The translations under genes and the position numbers were made by a program. Below, in pieces: positions 26,518 through 35,739 of a stretch of DNA of 64,000 nt; the first letter of the stretch is position 1; the number at the start of each line of letters is the position of its first letter. The DNA is from UBA4744 sp963707435 (GTDB taxonomy: Bacteria > Actinomycetota > Acidimicrobiia > Spongiisociales > UBA4744). Location: NCBI GenBank assembly GCA_963707435.1, contig CAVPPF010000005.1:434001-498000 (forward strand), in the 5' to 3' direction. Below the pieces are notes generated by a model. That model had not been told where the DNA came from. It saw only the letters and a list, made by a program, of their open reading frames with translations, and ran no database searches.

Positions 26518-29295
26518 TCAGCGGCCGACGGCCAGGTCGAGGCCAGGTGTTTGCCGTTCGGTCTCGTCTCGTTCGGTTTGGCGTTTGGCGATCTGCCAGG
26601 CGACCCGAGCGGCGACATCACTGCTGGGTGGGGGCGGACCCAACGGGTCGACGTCGTCGGTGAGGGTTGGCCCGGGATGGTCGATAGCAGCGGTCCGGGC
26701 TCTGCTGTGGTTGAGGGCGGCAGTAAGGCGATCGAGGGCATCTTGTTGACCTTGGTGGGTGAGGTGGGTGCACTGCTCATCAGCCGGTTCGGGATTGGTG
26801 AGGTAGAGGGTGTTGGCTTGCCGGCCGCGGCTCATCGCCACATAGGCCCATTCCCGATCGGTGGTCCCGTCGACGATCACGAAGGTACGGCCGGTGGTGA
26901 CCCCTTGGGCCTTGTGCCCGGTGAGGGCATAGCCGTAATCGACGTGGCCTTGGTCGAGGTACCAGACAGGCAGGTTGCGGGTTTCGGGGTCACGGTCGAG
27001 CTGCACGGTGAGCGTCCTGTGGTCTGGGTCGGCGGAGACAACAGTGGCGAGGTCGCCGTTGAGTACCCCGAGTCGGGTCTGGTTTTGGCGGCACAGGATC
27101 CGGTCCCCAGCCTGGAACACCCTTTCCCCTGCTTCGAGGGTGGGTCCGTGGAGGCGGTTGGATGCGGCTAGGTGGGTGCGGGCTTGTTGGTTGAGTTCGG
27201 TGACGGTGTTGTTGTTGTGGGCGATGAGCAGTCCCGAGGTGAGGTCACCGGTGGCTGTGTCTTGGCGATACCAGTCGGATATCACCCTCGCCATGGTGTC
27301 GTCTTGGTTCTGTCCGATGATCAACCTTCCCTGCTGTCGGTACGCCTCGATCGCTTGGTCTACTGATCCGTGGCGGAGTTGGGTGAGGGCGTTGCGTTCC
27401 CATTCGTGTTGCTGGCGGATGTTGTCCGTCAACTCAACGGTGGGGAGCCGGTTGGCGAGAGCCCGGAAGAGGCCACCGGCGTCGATTTCGGGTAGCTGAC
27501 GGTCATCACCGATCAGGATCAGCTTCCCTTCGGCTTGTTCGACGAGGTCGGTGATGGCGGCGAGTTGGCGGGTGCCGACCATCCCAGCCTCGTCAACGAC
27601 CACGATTGCACCGTGCGAAAGACCCCGATCTTTCGATTCACCAATCAGTCGGGTCAGGGTGGTCGACGGGATCCCGGTGGCTGCTTGGAGACCGGCGGCG
27701 GTCCTCCCGGCCAGCGCCCCACCCAAGATCGGTGTACCGGTGATGGCGGCGAGCTGGCCGATCACTTCCATCACCGCAGTCTTCCCAGTCCCGGCTGGAC
27801 CTATTCCGATGTCGATGGTGTTGGCGGAGGTGGCGAACCGTCGGACCATCTCCCGCTGCCCGTCGGTCAGCTCGGGGTGGCGTCGCAACCGCCCTTCCAC
27901 GAGACGGTGGGGTGCAGCCCATCGACCGGCACCGATACCAGCCCTTGCCTGTTCGATGATCTTCTGCTCGGTAACCAACAGCTCGACGGTCGTGTACTTC
28001 CGGTGCACGGTGCCGGGGAACAGGCTCCCGTCTCGACGTCGCATCGGTCGAGACACCGTGTCTACGACTGGCTCACCGATCGCTTCGAGCTCGACTTGGG
28101 TGAGGTCGTCAGTGTTGGGTCCGGGTAGGACGGGTACAACGTCGGGTGTGTCGAGGAACGTCTCAGCGAGGGATTCGATTTGGGTGCGGGTGTCACCCTC
28201 CTGCAAAGCCGCTGCTATCTCTTTGACTACCTCGGCCCGTCCGAAGGTGGAGGCCCGTTCGGTGAGCCCCTCCGCCGACGCCAACCGCTCAAACAGGGTC
28301 CGTGGATCGACCGGGGTGACTTCCCGACTCGCACCCATCATCTGGGTGAGGCGGTTGGGGGTGAGTCCCACCTCGGCGGCCCGTTGCTTCCATTCGGCTT
28401 CGAGTTCGGCGAGGGGATGGTCCTGCTTTGGGGCACGGGTGGCCAGCACTGCGACCTGCCGGGCTGCCGCCGTGTCTGGGAGGCCTTGGTCTTGGCGCCA
28501 TTCTTCGAGCTGGTGGCGGCGCCGGGAGAACACTTCGATCTGAGGACGGGTGAAACCTTCGATGTCGGCCATCCCGTTGGATATCGGCTGCCACCGAACC
28601 CCCAACCGTTCCGTCAACTCCTTCCGCAGCACCGCTTCGTGGAGGTACCCGGCGGCCAGCTGATACCGATACAACAGTCGGCCGTCCACGGTCCGCCATA
28701 TCCCATCTGTGCCTTTGACCTTATTGGCGACCACCACATGAGTGTGGAGCTGAGGGTCGTCGGCGCGGGAAGTGAACTCGGTGAACGACGCCGCCACATA
28801 CCCAGCGGTTTGGATCGGCCAGGTCACCAACCGAAACCTCGGCGACCCGTCCTCGTTGAGCACGGGGTCACCGTTCTCATCGAGCACGGGGGTTTTGGAA
28901 GCGCCCCGGGTTGAGGACGCTACCGACTCCAGATACCCCAACGCCGAGGAAGTGGCTTCTTCGAACGCCTCCAACACCTGCTGGCGGGTCTCCTCGTCGC
29001 CGAGGGCCCACAGCAGGGACACCGACTTGTCCGCGGAGAAGGTCACATCCCACGCCGCCACCCCATCCTTACGCAGGCTCCGACCCAGCTGTTCGCCGGT
29101 AGCGGGGTGCTGACCGTCGAACAGGCGCACCAACCCCTCAGCCGACACCGGCCCCGAAAGGCCCAGCTCGGTGGCGCCGCTGCCACACCACTTCCCGGTG
29201 GCGGTACCACCCCGCAGGTAGTAATCCTCCCCCGGTGAGATCTCCCCCAGCTTCCGCAGGTAATAGTCCTTGGCAGCCTTGGCCAAACTCAACAC
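26518..29295 (-). CDS. MobF-family relaxase / helicase (TrwC/TraI-like)
   Basis: A 925-residue conjugative relaxase. The N-terminal TrwC domain has the catalytic tyrosines (AKDYYLRKLG, EDYYLRGG), the fold signature WDVTFSADKSVSLLWAL and the metal-binding HxH in PQLHTHVVVANKVKG. A second part from about residue 480 is a superfamily 1 helicase with Walker A GPAGTGKTAV, Walker B VVVDEAGMVG and GDDRQLPEI; a UvrD-type end has YALTGHKAQG and AMSRGRQ. It nicks at oriT and unwinds the transferred strand. It is shorter than TraI of F. The start is GTG at 29295; an upstream small gene overlaps it by 7 nt. Confidence 0.9.
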   Translation of the reverse strand: MLSLAKAAKDYYLRKLGEISPGEDYYLRGGTATGKWCGSGATELGLSGPVSAEGLVRLFDGQHPATGEQLGRSLRKDGVAAWDVTFSADKSVSLLWALGDEETRQQVLEAFEEATSSALGYLESVASSTRGASKTPVLDENGDPVLNEDGSPRFRLVTWPIQTAGYVAASFTEFTSRADDPQLHTHVVVANKVKGTDGIWRTVDGRLLYRYQLAAGYLHEAVLRKELTERLGVRWQPISNGMADIEGFTRPQIEVFSRRRHQLEEWRQDQGLPDTAAARQVAVLATRAPKQDHPLAELEAEWKQRAAEVGLTPNRLTQMMGASREVTPVDPRTLFERLASAEGLTERASTFGRAEVVKEIAAALQEGDTRTQIESLAETFLDTPDVVPVLPGPNTDDLTQVELEAIGEPVVDTVSRPMRRRDGSLFPGTVHRKYTTVELLVTEQKIIEQARAGIGAGRWAAPHRLVEGRLRRHPELTDGQREMVRRFATSANTIDIGIGPAGTGKTAVMEVIGQLAAITGTPILGGALAGRTAAGLQAATGIPSTTLTRLIGESKDRGLSHGAIVVVDEAGMVGTRQLAAITDLVEQAEGKLILIGDDRQLPEIDAGGLFRALANRLPTVELTDNIRQQHEWERNALTQLRHGSVDQAIEAYRQQGRLIIGQNQDDTMARVISDWYRQDTATGDLTSGLLIAHNNNTVTELNQQARTHLAASNRLHGPTLEAGERVFQAGDRILCRQNQTRLGVLNGDLATVVSADPDHRTLTVQLDRDPETRNLPVWYLDQGHVDYGYALTGHKAQGVTTGRTFVIVDGTTDREWAYVAMSRGRQANTLYLTNPEPADEQCTHLTHQGQQDALDRLTAALNHSRARTAAIDHPGPTLTDDVDPLGPPPPSSDVAARVAWQIAKRQTERDETERQTPGLDLAVGR

Positions 29296-29645
29296 CCCAC
29301 ACCCCCCGAGCGGTAGACCGGTAAACCAAAAGCAACTCGTTGCAGATGCGTGTGTGGCTGGAAGCGATCGGTCGAAAGGGCGGCAACCTGGGTGGAGGCG
29401 GAATGGTTGATCCGATCGGGATCTCGATGGATCTTGGCTGTAACGGAGTGGGTGGTCTCATTGTCAATGGCATTTGAGGAGCCGAGATGGTGGTCGGTGT
29501 TTGCGTCGAACGGTTCGTGATCCCAGTCCGCAATCACCGCCGGGAGCGTCTCGGAGAAGGAGATCGCAGGGCCCGCCCCATCGAAAGCCACACCTGCGAT
29601 GGGGTTCCGATCCTCGCTGTTATCGATGCTGCCAACAGGTTCCAT
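29289..29645 (-). CDS. Small protein upstream of the relaxase
   Basis: A 118-residue acidic frame whose third codon positions are clearly GC-biased, as in real genes here, and which overlaps the relaxase start. It contains many His, Asp and Asn residues and no recognised domain. Position suggests a relaxosome accessory protein, but a mere spurious frame over an oriT region is possible. Confidence 0.45.
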   Translation of the reverse strand: MEPVGSIDNSEDRNPIAGVAFDGAGPAISFSETLPAVIADWDHEPFDANTDHHLGSSNAIDNETTHSVTAKIHRDPDRINHSASTQVAALSTDRFQPHTHLQRVAFGLPVYRSGGVGC

Positions 29646-29871
29646 GTCGGCTACTAGACACGACCACCCTTTCAGCAGAGTGTCAGTAGCCCTGTCAGGA
29701 ACCCTCCAACCTGATCGCCGACGATCTCATAGTTGCCCGTTTTGCACCGATCTCGAACATCTCCAAAAAGGCACTCTGAGCAGGGGAAACAACCGAAATA
29801 GACTCCGAATGAAAGGGTTGCTGACACTCAAATAACATCCGAATAACAGGGTGCCAACCCAAAGTTGGGGA

Positions 29872-30063
29872 ATGAACAACCTCGAACCGCTGCTCTCAGC
29901 CCAACAACTCGCCGACTACCTCGAGGTACCCATCGCAACGATCTACGCCTGGCGCCACCGCGGAGAAGGACCCCCCGGCTTCCGGGTGGGAAGGAATATT
30001 CGCTACCGATGGGCCGACGTCGAGCTTTGGATCAGAGGCCGAATCAGCGAACGCACTGGCTGA
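29872..30063 (+). CDS. Excisionase-like HTH protein
   Basis: A 63-residue MerR/Xis-type DNA-binding protein: LLSAQQLADYLEVPIATIYAWRHRGEGPPGFRVGR, then a wing (NIRYRWADVELWIRG). Such HTH_17 proteins next to tyrosine integrases usually act as excisionases or control the relaxase. ATG 29872 follows AGTTGGGGA; an upstream GTG at 29851 is less likely. It is convergent with the integrase, 15 bp from its stop. Confidence 0.8.
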   Translation: MNNLEPLLSAQQLADYLEVPIATIYAWRHRGEGPPGFRVGRNIRYRWADVELWIRGRISERTG

Positions 30064-30078
30064 CCCTGCAGGATTCAC

Positions 30079-31226
30079 CTACCTAGGCTCGAGCTCAGCA
30101 GTTCCTTCCTGGAACAGCTTCTCCAACAGTGCTCGCGTCGTGTCGAAGGCATCGGGGAAGAGGTGCCCGTAGCGATCAAGCGTGACCCGTGCGGATCCAT
30201 GTCCGGCGTGCGTCTGAACCTGCAGGGCCGGCGCTCCCGCAGCGATAAGGAAAGCAACGGACGTATGTCGAAGATCGTGGGGAGTGACACTCTCGAGCCC
30301 AGCCCGGGAAAGGGCCGGTTGCCAGTACCGGCGGTTGAAATTCGACCTGCGCAGCGGACGGCCCTGCGATGAAGTGAACACCAGCGTCTCTTGGTCGTCC
30401 GGAACTCCTGAGAGGTGCCGGACCAATCGATCGACCACGCCGGGAGGCAGGGCGACTGTTCGCGCCCGCTCAGTCTTCGTACCCTTGAACAGGAACCCGC
30501 CACCCGGCTTTTCGACGAGGGAGCGAGACACGATCAGCCTTCCCCCGCGATGTCGACGTCACGGCGACGCAGCGCCACGGCTTCCCCCCACCGCAATCCA
30601 CCGAACGCCATCACCAGGACGAGGGCGTCGTAATCCGGCGCTAGCGCGTCGGCCAACCGGGCCACCTCGGCGGGGGTGAGGTACCGCTCTCGCTTGGGTG
30701 GTTCGGGCAGGGTGATCCCTTCCGATGGGTTCTTGGCGATGTAGCCGTTCCGCATAGCCACCCGGAGGACCGCGGTGATGACCCTGAAGGCCTGGCGGCG
30801 CCTTGACAGTGACAATGGAAGCTCTGCCAACCATTCAGCCAGCCCAAGGTTGTCAATGTCGCCGACGGGTACGGCGCCCCATCGTGGTAGCACGTGAACG
30901 TCCAACAACGATCGGTACCCAGCGAGCGTATTCGGCGATTTGTCCCGCAGAGTGCGGAACCAGCGCTCCGCCAACCTGTCGAAGGTGGTGAGCGCTCGTT
31001 TCGGATCGGTGTAGGAGCCGCTGATCAGATCTGCGATGACGTTCTCGAGAAACCGGTCGGCCGCGGCCTTGGTCGGGAAGCCGGCCTTGGTCTGCCGTTG
31101 CCCGGCCGGATCCTTCCAGACCGCTCGCCAGGCGATGTTGTTGCGGCTGGCGCTCTTCGTGGGATCCTTCTTGTACTTGTACGTGTGACTCACGGTCGGA
31201 TTGTAGAAGTGAGCACTTTTCAGCAC
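30079..31226 (-). pseudogene. Tyrosine integrase interrupted by one-base frameshift
   Basis: The N-terminal part (31226-30534) holds an AP2-like arm-binding region (NIAWRAVWKDPAGQRQTKAGFPTK), a core-binding domain (LAERWFRTLRDKSPNTLAGY) and catalytic Arg in FGGLRWGEA. It hits a stop right after DVDIAGEG. The remainder (30531-30079) resumes in another frame with SRSLVEKPGGGF, then HDLRHT, HAGHG and the nucleophile Tyr in LDRYGHLF. Adding one G to the five-G run at about 30544-30548 restores a continuous ~382-residue integrase with R-H-R-H-Y complete. Either the gene is inactivated or the assembly dropped a base. It abuts attR as expected. Confidence 0.85.
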
Positions 31227-31243
31227 AAACAGGGCACAGAAAG
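31221..31243 (+). repeat. Candidate integrase arm site, right
   Basis: CAGCACAAACAGGGCACAGA matches the left copy at 18388 in the same orientation. It overlaps the integrase start region and is 24 bp from attR. A 12-bp sequence CTAGCTGGGGTT (31250-31261) next to it is also found inside the left end (18319-18330). Confidence 0.5.
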
Positions 31244-31266
31244 TTGTGTCTAGCTGGGGTTATGTT

Positions 31267-31322
31267 AGGTCTGAAAAACCTGGGGTCGGCAGTTCGATTC
31301 TGCCCCTGGCCACCAGCAAAAC
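31267..31322 (+). repeat. attR core, 56-bp direct repeat
   Basis: Exact copy of 18235-18290, comprising the tRNA-Phe anticodon loop through CCA plus seven bases, without the 5' half of the tRNA. It marks the right boundary of the element; host sequence resumes at 31323. Confidence 0.95.
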
Positions 31323-31356
31323 ACCGTCGGTCGAGGCGCGGCCTACCATTGCCGGT

Positions 31357-31740
31357 ATGGAAGAACACAGACAGGTAGGACTCGGCTCGATCACCAGGCG
31401 CCCGGACGGCATTCTTCACACGGTGTTCGACTTCGACGGCCGGCCGTCGGAGGAGCTGGCTGCCGAATACCTTTCGGCCCGCCGGGATCTGACCGGAGTT
31501 ACTCCTGCACCGGTACTGCTCGAGCTCGTCAGGCTCCCCTACACGGACCGATCGATCCGATCGTTCTTCATGAGCAACCTGGAGCCGGCTCCCTGCCGGG
31601 CCGTCGTTGCGACGGATCCCTCGCTGGTCGCCCTGTTCCGGACCTTTGAGCTGGTGGATCCTGCCGACGTCCCCACCCAGTTCTTCTCCACTGTCGACAC
31701 AGCGGTGGATTGGATCCACAGCCAGATGTCGGCGAGCTGA
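31357..31740 (+). CDS. Small hypothetical protein, STAS/SpoIIAA-like
   Basis: A 127-residue protein (ITRRPDGILHTVFDFDGRPSEELAAEYLSARRDL, RAVVATDPSLVALFRTFELVDPADVPTQFFSTVDTAVDWI). The alternation of short strands and helices and the C-terminal 'shift in a time-course, helix' pattern resembles STAS/SEC14-type SpoIIAA-like proteins, but this is a fold guess only. ATG at 31357. First host gene after attR. Confidence 0.6.
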   Translation: MEEHRQVGLGSITRRPDGILHTVFDFDGRPSEELAAEYLSARRDLTGVTPAPVLLELVRLPYTDRSIRSFFMSNLEPAPCRAVVATDPSLVALFRTFELVDPADVPTQFFSTVDTAVDWIHSQMSAS

Positions 31741-31979
31741 GCCCGCAGCGACGCAAGAACGCCCGACTCGTCTGGACCACCGTGAAGCGCCACCAGCCTG
31801 TGAAACGACGCTCCGACAACCTCCCGCAGACGCAAAGTTCGGCGATGGTGGTCCACCGCGGGACTATTCGACCGCGGATTGGGACATAGGTCCCTGGCGT
31901 CACCCGGGCAGGAACCGCATCATGACCAGGAACCGCAGCCATGCGGTGTTTTGTGCTGCCATATAGGGGAGGGGTTCTC

Positions 31980-33005
31980 GTGAAAGGCAAAGCATTTGGT
32001 TCGACCGCGTTGATACTCGGGGTCTTGTTGCTGGTTGCAGGTTTGGTGATGTTGCTCGTCATCATTCCCGGCATCGCCCAGTTCCCCGAGGACGTCGATT
32101 CGAACCGCGCATATGAGGGCGAGTTGAGCGTGATGCTCAACGCCGAAGCCCTGGCGACGATGGATCTGGCCAACATCTTCATCCGCAACGTGCCGGTGAC
32201 CATCGACCGCCACGTCCAGACCCTCGAGGTCGATGGAGAAAAGGCGCTCGTCCTTGACGAAGCGGTGATGTCCGGTCCGGCCGGGCCCCTCCAGCAGGCC
32301 GAGGACGTCTACACGATCGACCGCAAGACGATGCTCTCCATCCCCAACTTCACCGACGACGCCCGGGTCAACGATCGAGAAGGACTGGTCGTCGGCTTCC
32401 CGATCGGGACGGAAGCTGCGGCGTACACCGGCTGGAACGGGGACACGCTCGAGACCAACACGCTCACGTTCGTGCAGGAAGAAGAACGCGCAGGCCTCAA
32501 CACCTACTACTTCACGGCAGCGTCGGGTCCCGACCTGATCAAGGACCCGGTGCTCCTGGCGCAGTTCCCACCGGCACTGCCGAAAGCCGTGATCGAGGGA
32601 CTCGTCCCGGTGCTGGGTCTTCCCGACGAAGCTATTGCCCAACTCGGGCAGGTGCTTCCGCTGCTCCCCGATCCGATCCCGCTGTCCTACCTCTACACCT
32701 ACGAGACCAAGTACTGGGTGGAGCCGGACACGGGAGTGCTGATCGACTACGACAAAATGGAATCGCGCTCGGTAGCCATCAACCTCGGTGACCAACCGGT
32801 GCCGATCGCAGAGGTCATGCACCTCGAGTACGTGCAGACCGCAGATTCGGTAGCCGACGCGGTGGCCGATGCCGAGAGCGCCCAGAGCCAGCTCCTGTGG
32901 CTGGGCACCGTCCTCCCCTACGGCCTGATCGCCGTCGGGGTGATCGTCGCGCTCCTGGGCGTGATGGCCCTGGCCCGCAAGCCGGGGGAAGCAACCGGAA
33001 GCTAG
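31980..33005 (+). CDS. DUF3068-like membrane-anchored protein
   Basis: About 341 residues with an N-terminal membrane helix (ALILGVLLLVAGLVMLLVII), a ~270-residue external domain (IDRHVQTLEVDGEKALVLDE; YTYETKYWVEPDTGVLIDY) and a C-terminal helix (LPYGLIAVGVIVALLGVMAL). This two-anchor layout is that of the actinobacterial DUF3068 family. GTG at 31980 follows GGGGAGGGG. Function unknown; the flanking gap 31741-31979 has no visible gene. Confidence 0.8.
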   Translation: MKGKAFGSTALILGVLLLVAGLVMLLVIIPGIAQFPEDVDSNRAYEGELSVMLNAEALATMDLANIFIRNVPVTIDRHVQTLEVDGEKALVLDEAVMSGPAGPLQQAEDVYTIDRKTMLSIPNFTDDARVNDREGLVVGFPIGTEAAAYTGWNGDTLETNTLTFVQEEERAGLNTYYFTAASGPDLIKDPVLLAQFPPALPKAVIEGLVPVLGLPDEAIAQLGQVLPLLPDPIPLSYLYTYETKYWVEPDTGVLIDYDKMESRSVAINLGDQPVPIAEVMHLEYVQTADSVADAVADAESAQSQLLWLGTVLPYGLIAVGVIVALLGVMALARKPGEATGS

Positions 33006-33033
33006 TTCCGGCCCCAACCCGAACGGATCTCAA

Positions 33034-35739
33034 TCAAACGGGACCCGGACTCCCCGGAGGAGCCGGGTCCTCGTTCTTGCGCTTGCGCTGGAGCAATCGG
33101 TCGAGGGTCTCCTTCCCGGCGATTGGCTCGACCGGCACCTCGTCGGCTTCCACCGGCTCCTCGCCGGCTCTGCGCGCCGACCGGCCCGTGACGGCACCCA
33201 CGAGCACCAGCCTCCGCAGGGCAACGTCGGTCATGAACAGCAGCAGCGCCGCCGCGGCCAGCCAGGGCCACACCACCCGGCGCGCCTTCCCGGTCACGGG
33301 GGCAGCGTCGAACACTGCGCTCATCGGTGGATCGAAGCGGCCGCCGGTGAGCGTTGCCAGGTCGGACATCATCGGTTGATCAGGTTCCCGAAACGAGAAC
33401 TCCTCGGCAAAACTGGACACGGCTCCGGAGCTGCCGGAGGCAACGGTCGCACCGGCGTCCTCAACCGCCACCGCCACCCAGTAGGCACCGGACTCCGACA
33501 CCCGGACCTGGCCGGTGAACTCCGAACCGCTCGAGCGGCGCAAGGGGACGAGTTGGACATCGCCGTTCGGGCTCCGCACCGTGGCCACCGCGGCGGCATC
33601 GAGCGGAACATCTCCGGCCGCGTAGGAGATCGAGAGGAGACCACCGGAGACTTCCACATCCGGCGGTGTTTCCCGGCCGGCCGGGAGAACGTCTCCAACC
33701 ACCCCACCCCAGAACTCAACGTACCCGTCCCAGGGAAGCCAGTCCGCCGACCAGCGTGCCGTCGCATCAGACGTCCAGGCGCTCACCCTCCCCAACCCCC
33801 GCTGCCAGAAGGCCAGAAGCGGGTCTTCCTCCCCGATCAGCAGCGGAAGCTGTGCCGTCGCTTTGGGCCGGGTCAGGACGTAGCCGTAGAGCGGTGGCGT
33901 TGCTTCCAGATCTGCGGTGACCTGAGACCAGCTTCCCAGAATCGGAGTGAACGCACCCTCCTGAGCGAGCGATCGGGCAACCGTCAAGGTCTCCTCGACG
34001 AAGATCTCCGGAATCGCTCCCAGGTCGCGGCCCTCGTAGTAGCGGCCACCGCCGAGTTGGGCCATTCGCTGCAAGGTGGTCCCGGCTCCTTCCCCGGTCC
34101 CCACGACCGACAGGGTGATTCCACTGTCGGCGATTTCCCCGGCGATGGGCAGCAGGTTGGCCTCATTGGGGTCCCACCCGTCGGTGAACAACACGATGTG
34201 ACGCAGCTCTTCGCCGGCGCCACTCAGCTCGCGCAGCGCCTCACGAAGGCCCGTGGCAATCTCCGTGTCGCCCTGGGGCGTCAAGGTTCCGAGCGCCGCT
34301 TCCGCCGCCGCCGGATCGGGCTTGGGTCCCAGCGGGATCGCCCAGTTGGTCCCGGAGCTGAAGGCCAGCACCCCGACACGGTCCTGGCCGGTCAGCGCCT
34401 CGATCGCAGCCGCGGCGCCTGCCCGCGAGATGTCGGTCTTGTTGATCCCACCCTCGATGAAGTTGTCACCCCGGGCGTGGCAAGCACCCATCGACCCCGA
34501 CGTGTCGATGACCAGGACTTCAGCCACCTTCTGACGGCGGACGAGGTCGTCCGGGTTGCTGATCACCGGAAGCAACTCCTCCAGCGCCGTGTTCTCGTAG
34601 CGGCCGAGGCCGAAAGCCTGATCGCCTCCGACCACAACCAGCCCCCGGCCGAGATCCTCGACGTAGGCGGCCAGCCGCTCGGCATCCTGGCCCGCAGGCG
34701 CCGCAACGTTGACCAGCACCACGGCGTCGTAGCTGAGGAGGCCGTTGTCCGACGGGATCGTGTTCAGCAGGTCGACGTTCCGGCCGCCGGCGCGAAGTGC
34801 GGCAACGAGATCCACCCCATCGCCGGCTTTGCCCTCCACAACGGCGATCTGGGCAGGTCCGAGCACCCGGACCAGTCCCTCGGCAATGTCGTTCTCGAGC
34901 CGGGTATCGAAGGATGCCGACACTCTCGCTCCGATCCGGAGGAACCCCGGGTCGGCGGCCGGGTAGGCGATCGTGAACTCGTTCCGCCCCGCTTGCAGCT
35001 CCACGTCGAGCGCATCGACCTCGCCGTCCCCGGCTTGCACGAAGATACGGGCCGGACCGGCCGCGTTGGCTCGCACGACGACGGTCGCCTGGATGGTTTC
35101 ACCAACCCGGGCCGTCGAAGGCACCCGCACGCCTTCGGCGATGGCATCGGGACCGCGGCCGGAGGTGAGGGGAACAACATCAACGGCAATCCCCTGCTCG
35201 GCCAGGTCTGCGACGGCGGATCGGGAATCCCCCTCCGTCTCGACGCCGTCGGTGAACAGCACAATGCGGCGAGAACCCTCGGTCGGCAGAAGCACTGCCG
35301 CAGCCCGCAACGCCGCGGCGATATCGGTGGCCGAGTCTTTGACCGTGGTGCGAACCGGCTCGGGCTGCCGATCCTGGGCCAGAGCCGTGTCGATCTTCAA
35401 CTCCTCCCCGAAGATGGCCACTCCGGCCAGATCTCCCGGACGTGACCCGGCGAGTGCTGCCGCCACGAGCGACTCCTGCTGGGCGCGAGCGGCCGGGGGG
35501 ATCGAGGCCGAACGATCGAGGAGGAAGAGGACCGCTCGCTCCGGCACCTCGAGCGAAAACGTGGGCTGGGCTGCGGCCACGATCACGAGGGCCATGGTTC
35601 CCAGCCGGGCCGCCACCGCCCAGCGGTGTTGCCGGGCCGGAACGGTCGGCGTTCCGGCCCGGGCCGCCAGGATGACGGCGAAGGCGGCAGGCACCAGCAG
35701 GAGCAGCCACCAGGGATCCTCGAAGGTCGGCAGGCTCAT
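33034..35739 (-). CDS. Membrane protein with VWA and glutamine-amidotransferase-like domains
   Basis: 901 residues, last gene of the eight-gene operon. Two membrane helices start it (WWLLLLVPAAFAVILAA; LGTMALVIVAAAQ), then a VWA-like domain with the degenerate MIDAS DRSASIP, a class I amidotransferase-like domain (YDAVVLVNVAAP...GRGLVVVGGDQAFGLG, no catalytic Cys), a second VWA with the intact MIDAS DTSGSMG at residues ~378-384, a beta domain and a C-terminal helix (PWLAAAALLLFMTDVAL). It likely displays metal-dependent protein-interaction surfaces outside the membrane. ATG 35739 overlaps the previous stop (ATGA). Confidence 0.85.
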   Translation of the reverse strand: MSLPTFEDPWWLLLLVPAAFAVILAARAGTPTVPARQHRWAVAARLGTMALVIVAAAQPTFSLEVPERAVLFLLDRSASIPPAARAQQESLVAAALAGSRPGDLAGVAIFGEELKIDTALAQDRQPEPVRTTVKDSATDIAAALRAAAVLLPTEGSRRIVLFTDGVETEGDSRSAVADLAEQGIAVDVVPLTSGRGPDAIAEGVRVPSTARVGETIQATVVVRANAAGPARIFVQAGDGEVDALDVELQAGRNEFTIAYPAADPGFLRIGARVSASFDTRLENDIAEGLVRVLGPAQIAVVEGKAGDGVDLVAALRAGGRNVDLLNTIPSDNGLLSYDAVVLVNVAAPAGQDAERLAAYVEDLGRGLVVVGGDQAFGLGRYENTALEELLPVISNPDDLVRRQKVAEVLVIDTSGSMGACHARGDNFIEGGINKTDISRAGAAAAIEALTGQDRVGVLAFSSGTNWAIPLGPKPDPAAAEAALGTLTPQGDTEIATGLREALRELSGAGEELRHIVLFTDGWDPNEANLLPIAGEIADSGITLSVVGTGEGAGTTLQRMAQLGGGRYYEGRDLGAIPEIFVEETLTVARSLAQEGAFTPILGSWSQVTADLEATPPLYGYVLTRPKATAQLPLLIGEEDPLLAFWQRGLGRVSAWTSDATARWSADWLPWDGYVEFWGGVVGDVLPAGRETPPDVEVSGGLLSISYAAGDVPLDAAAVATVRSPNGDVQLVPLRRSSGSEFTGQVRVSESGAYWVAVAVEDAGATVASGSSGAVSSFAEEFSFREPDQPMMSDLATLTGGRFDPPMSAVFDAAPVTGKARRVVWPWLAAAALLLFMTDVALRRLVLVGAVTGRSARRAGEEPVEADEVPVEPIAGKETLDRLLQRKRKNEDPAPPGSPGPV

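Larger units (their letters stand above)
18291..31322. mobile_element. Integrative (mobilizable) element in tRNA-Phe, about 13 kb
   Basis: It is bounded by 56-bp direct repeats (18235-18290 and 31267-31322), the left one completing tRNA-Phe. From the right end inward it carries a tyrosine integrase (frameshifted), an excisionase-like HTH protein, a small protein and a MobF relaxase-helicase. The rest is cargo: lipoproteins, an ECF sigma/anti-sigma pair, a DinB-like protein and unknown genes. No coupling protein, VirB4 or other conjugation apparatus is present, so transfer would need a helper. Coding density is visibly lower than in the flanks. Confidence 0.9.

Noticed and set aside
31267..31312. 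Second tRNA-Phe gene
   Set aside because: Only the 3' half from the anticodon stem is present; there is no acceptor 5' strand or D-arm. It is the attR copy.
33064..33085. Another copy of the thiamine-operon hairpin arm
   Set aside because: CGTTCTTGCG here is within the coding end of the VWA protein (RKRKNED) and has no partner arm; chance match.
33376..35445. Long plus-strand frame opposite the VWA protein
   Set aside because: Antisense shadow caused by GC-rich third positions; the minus-strand gene has intact VWA motifs.
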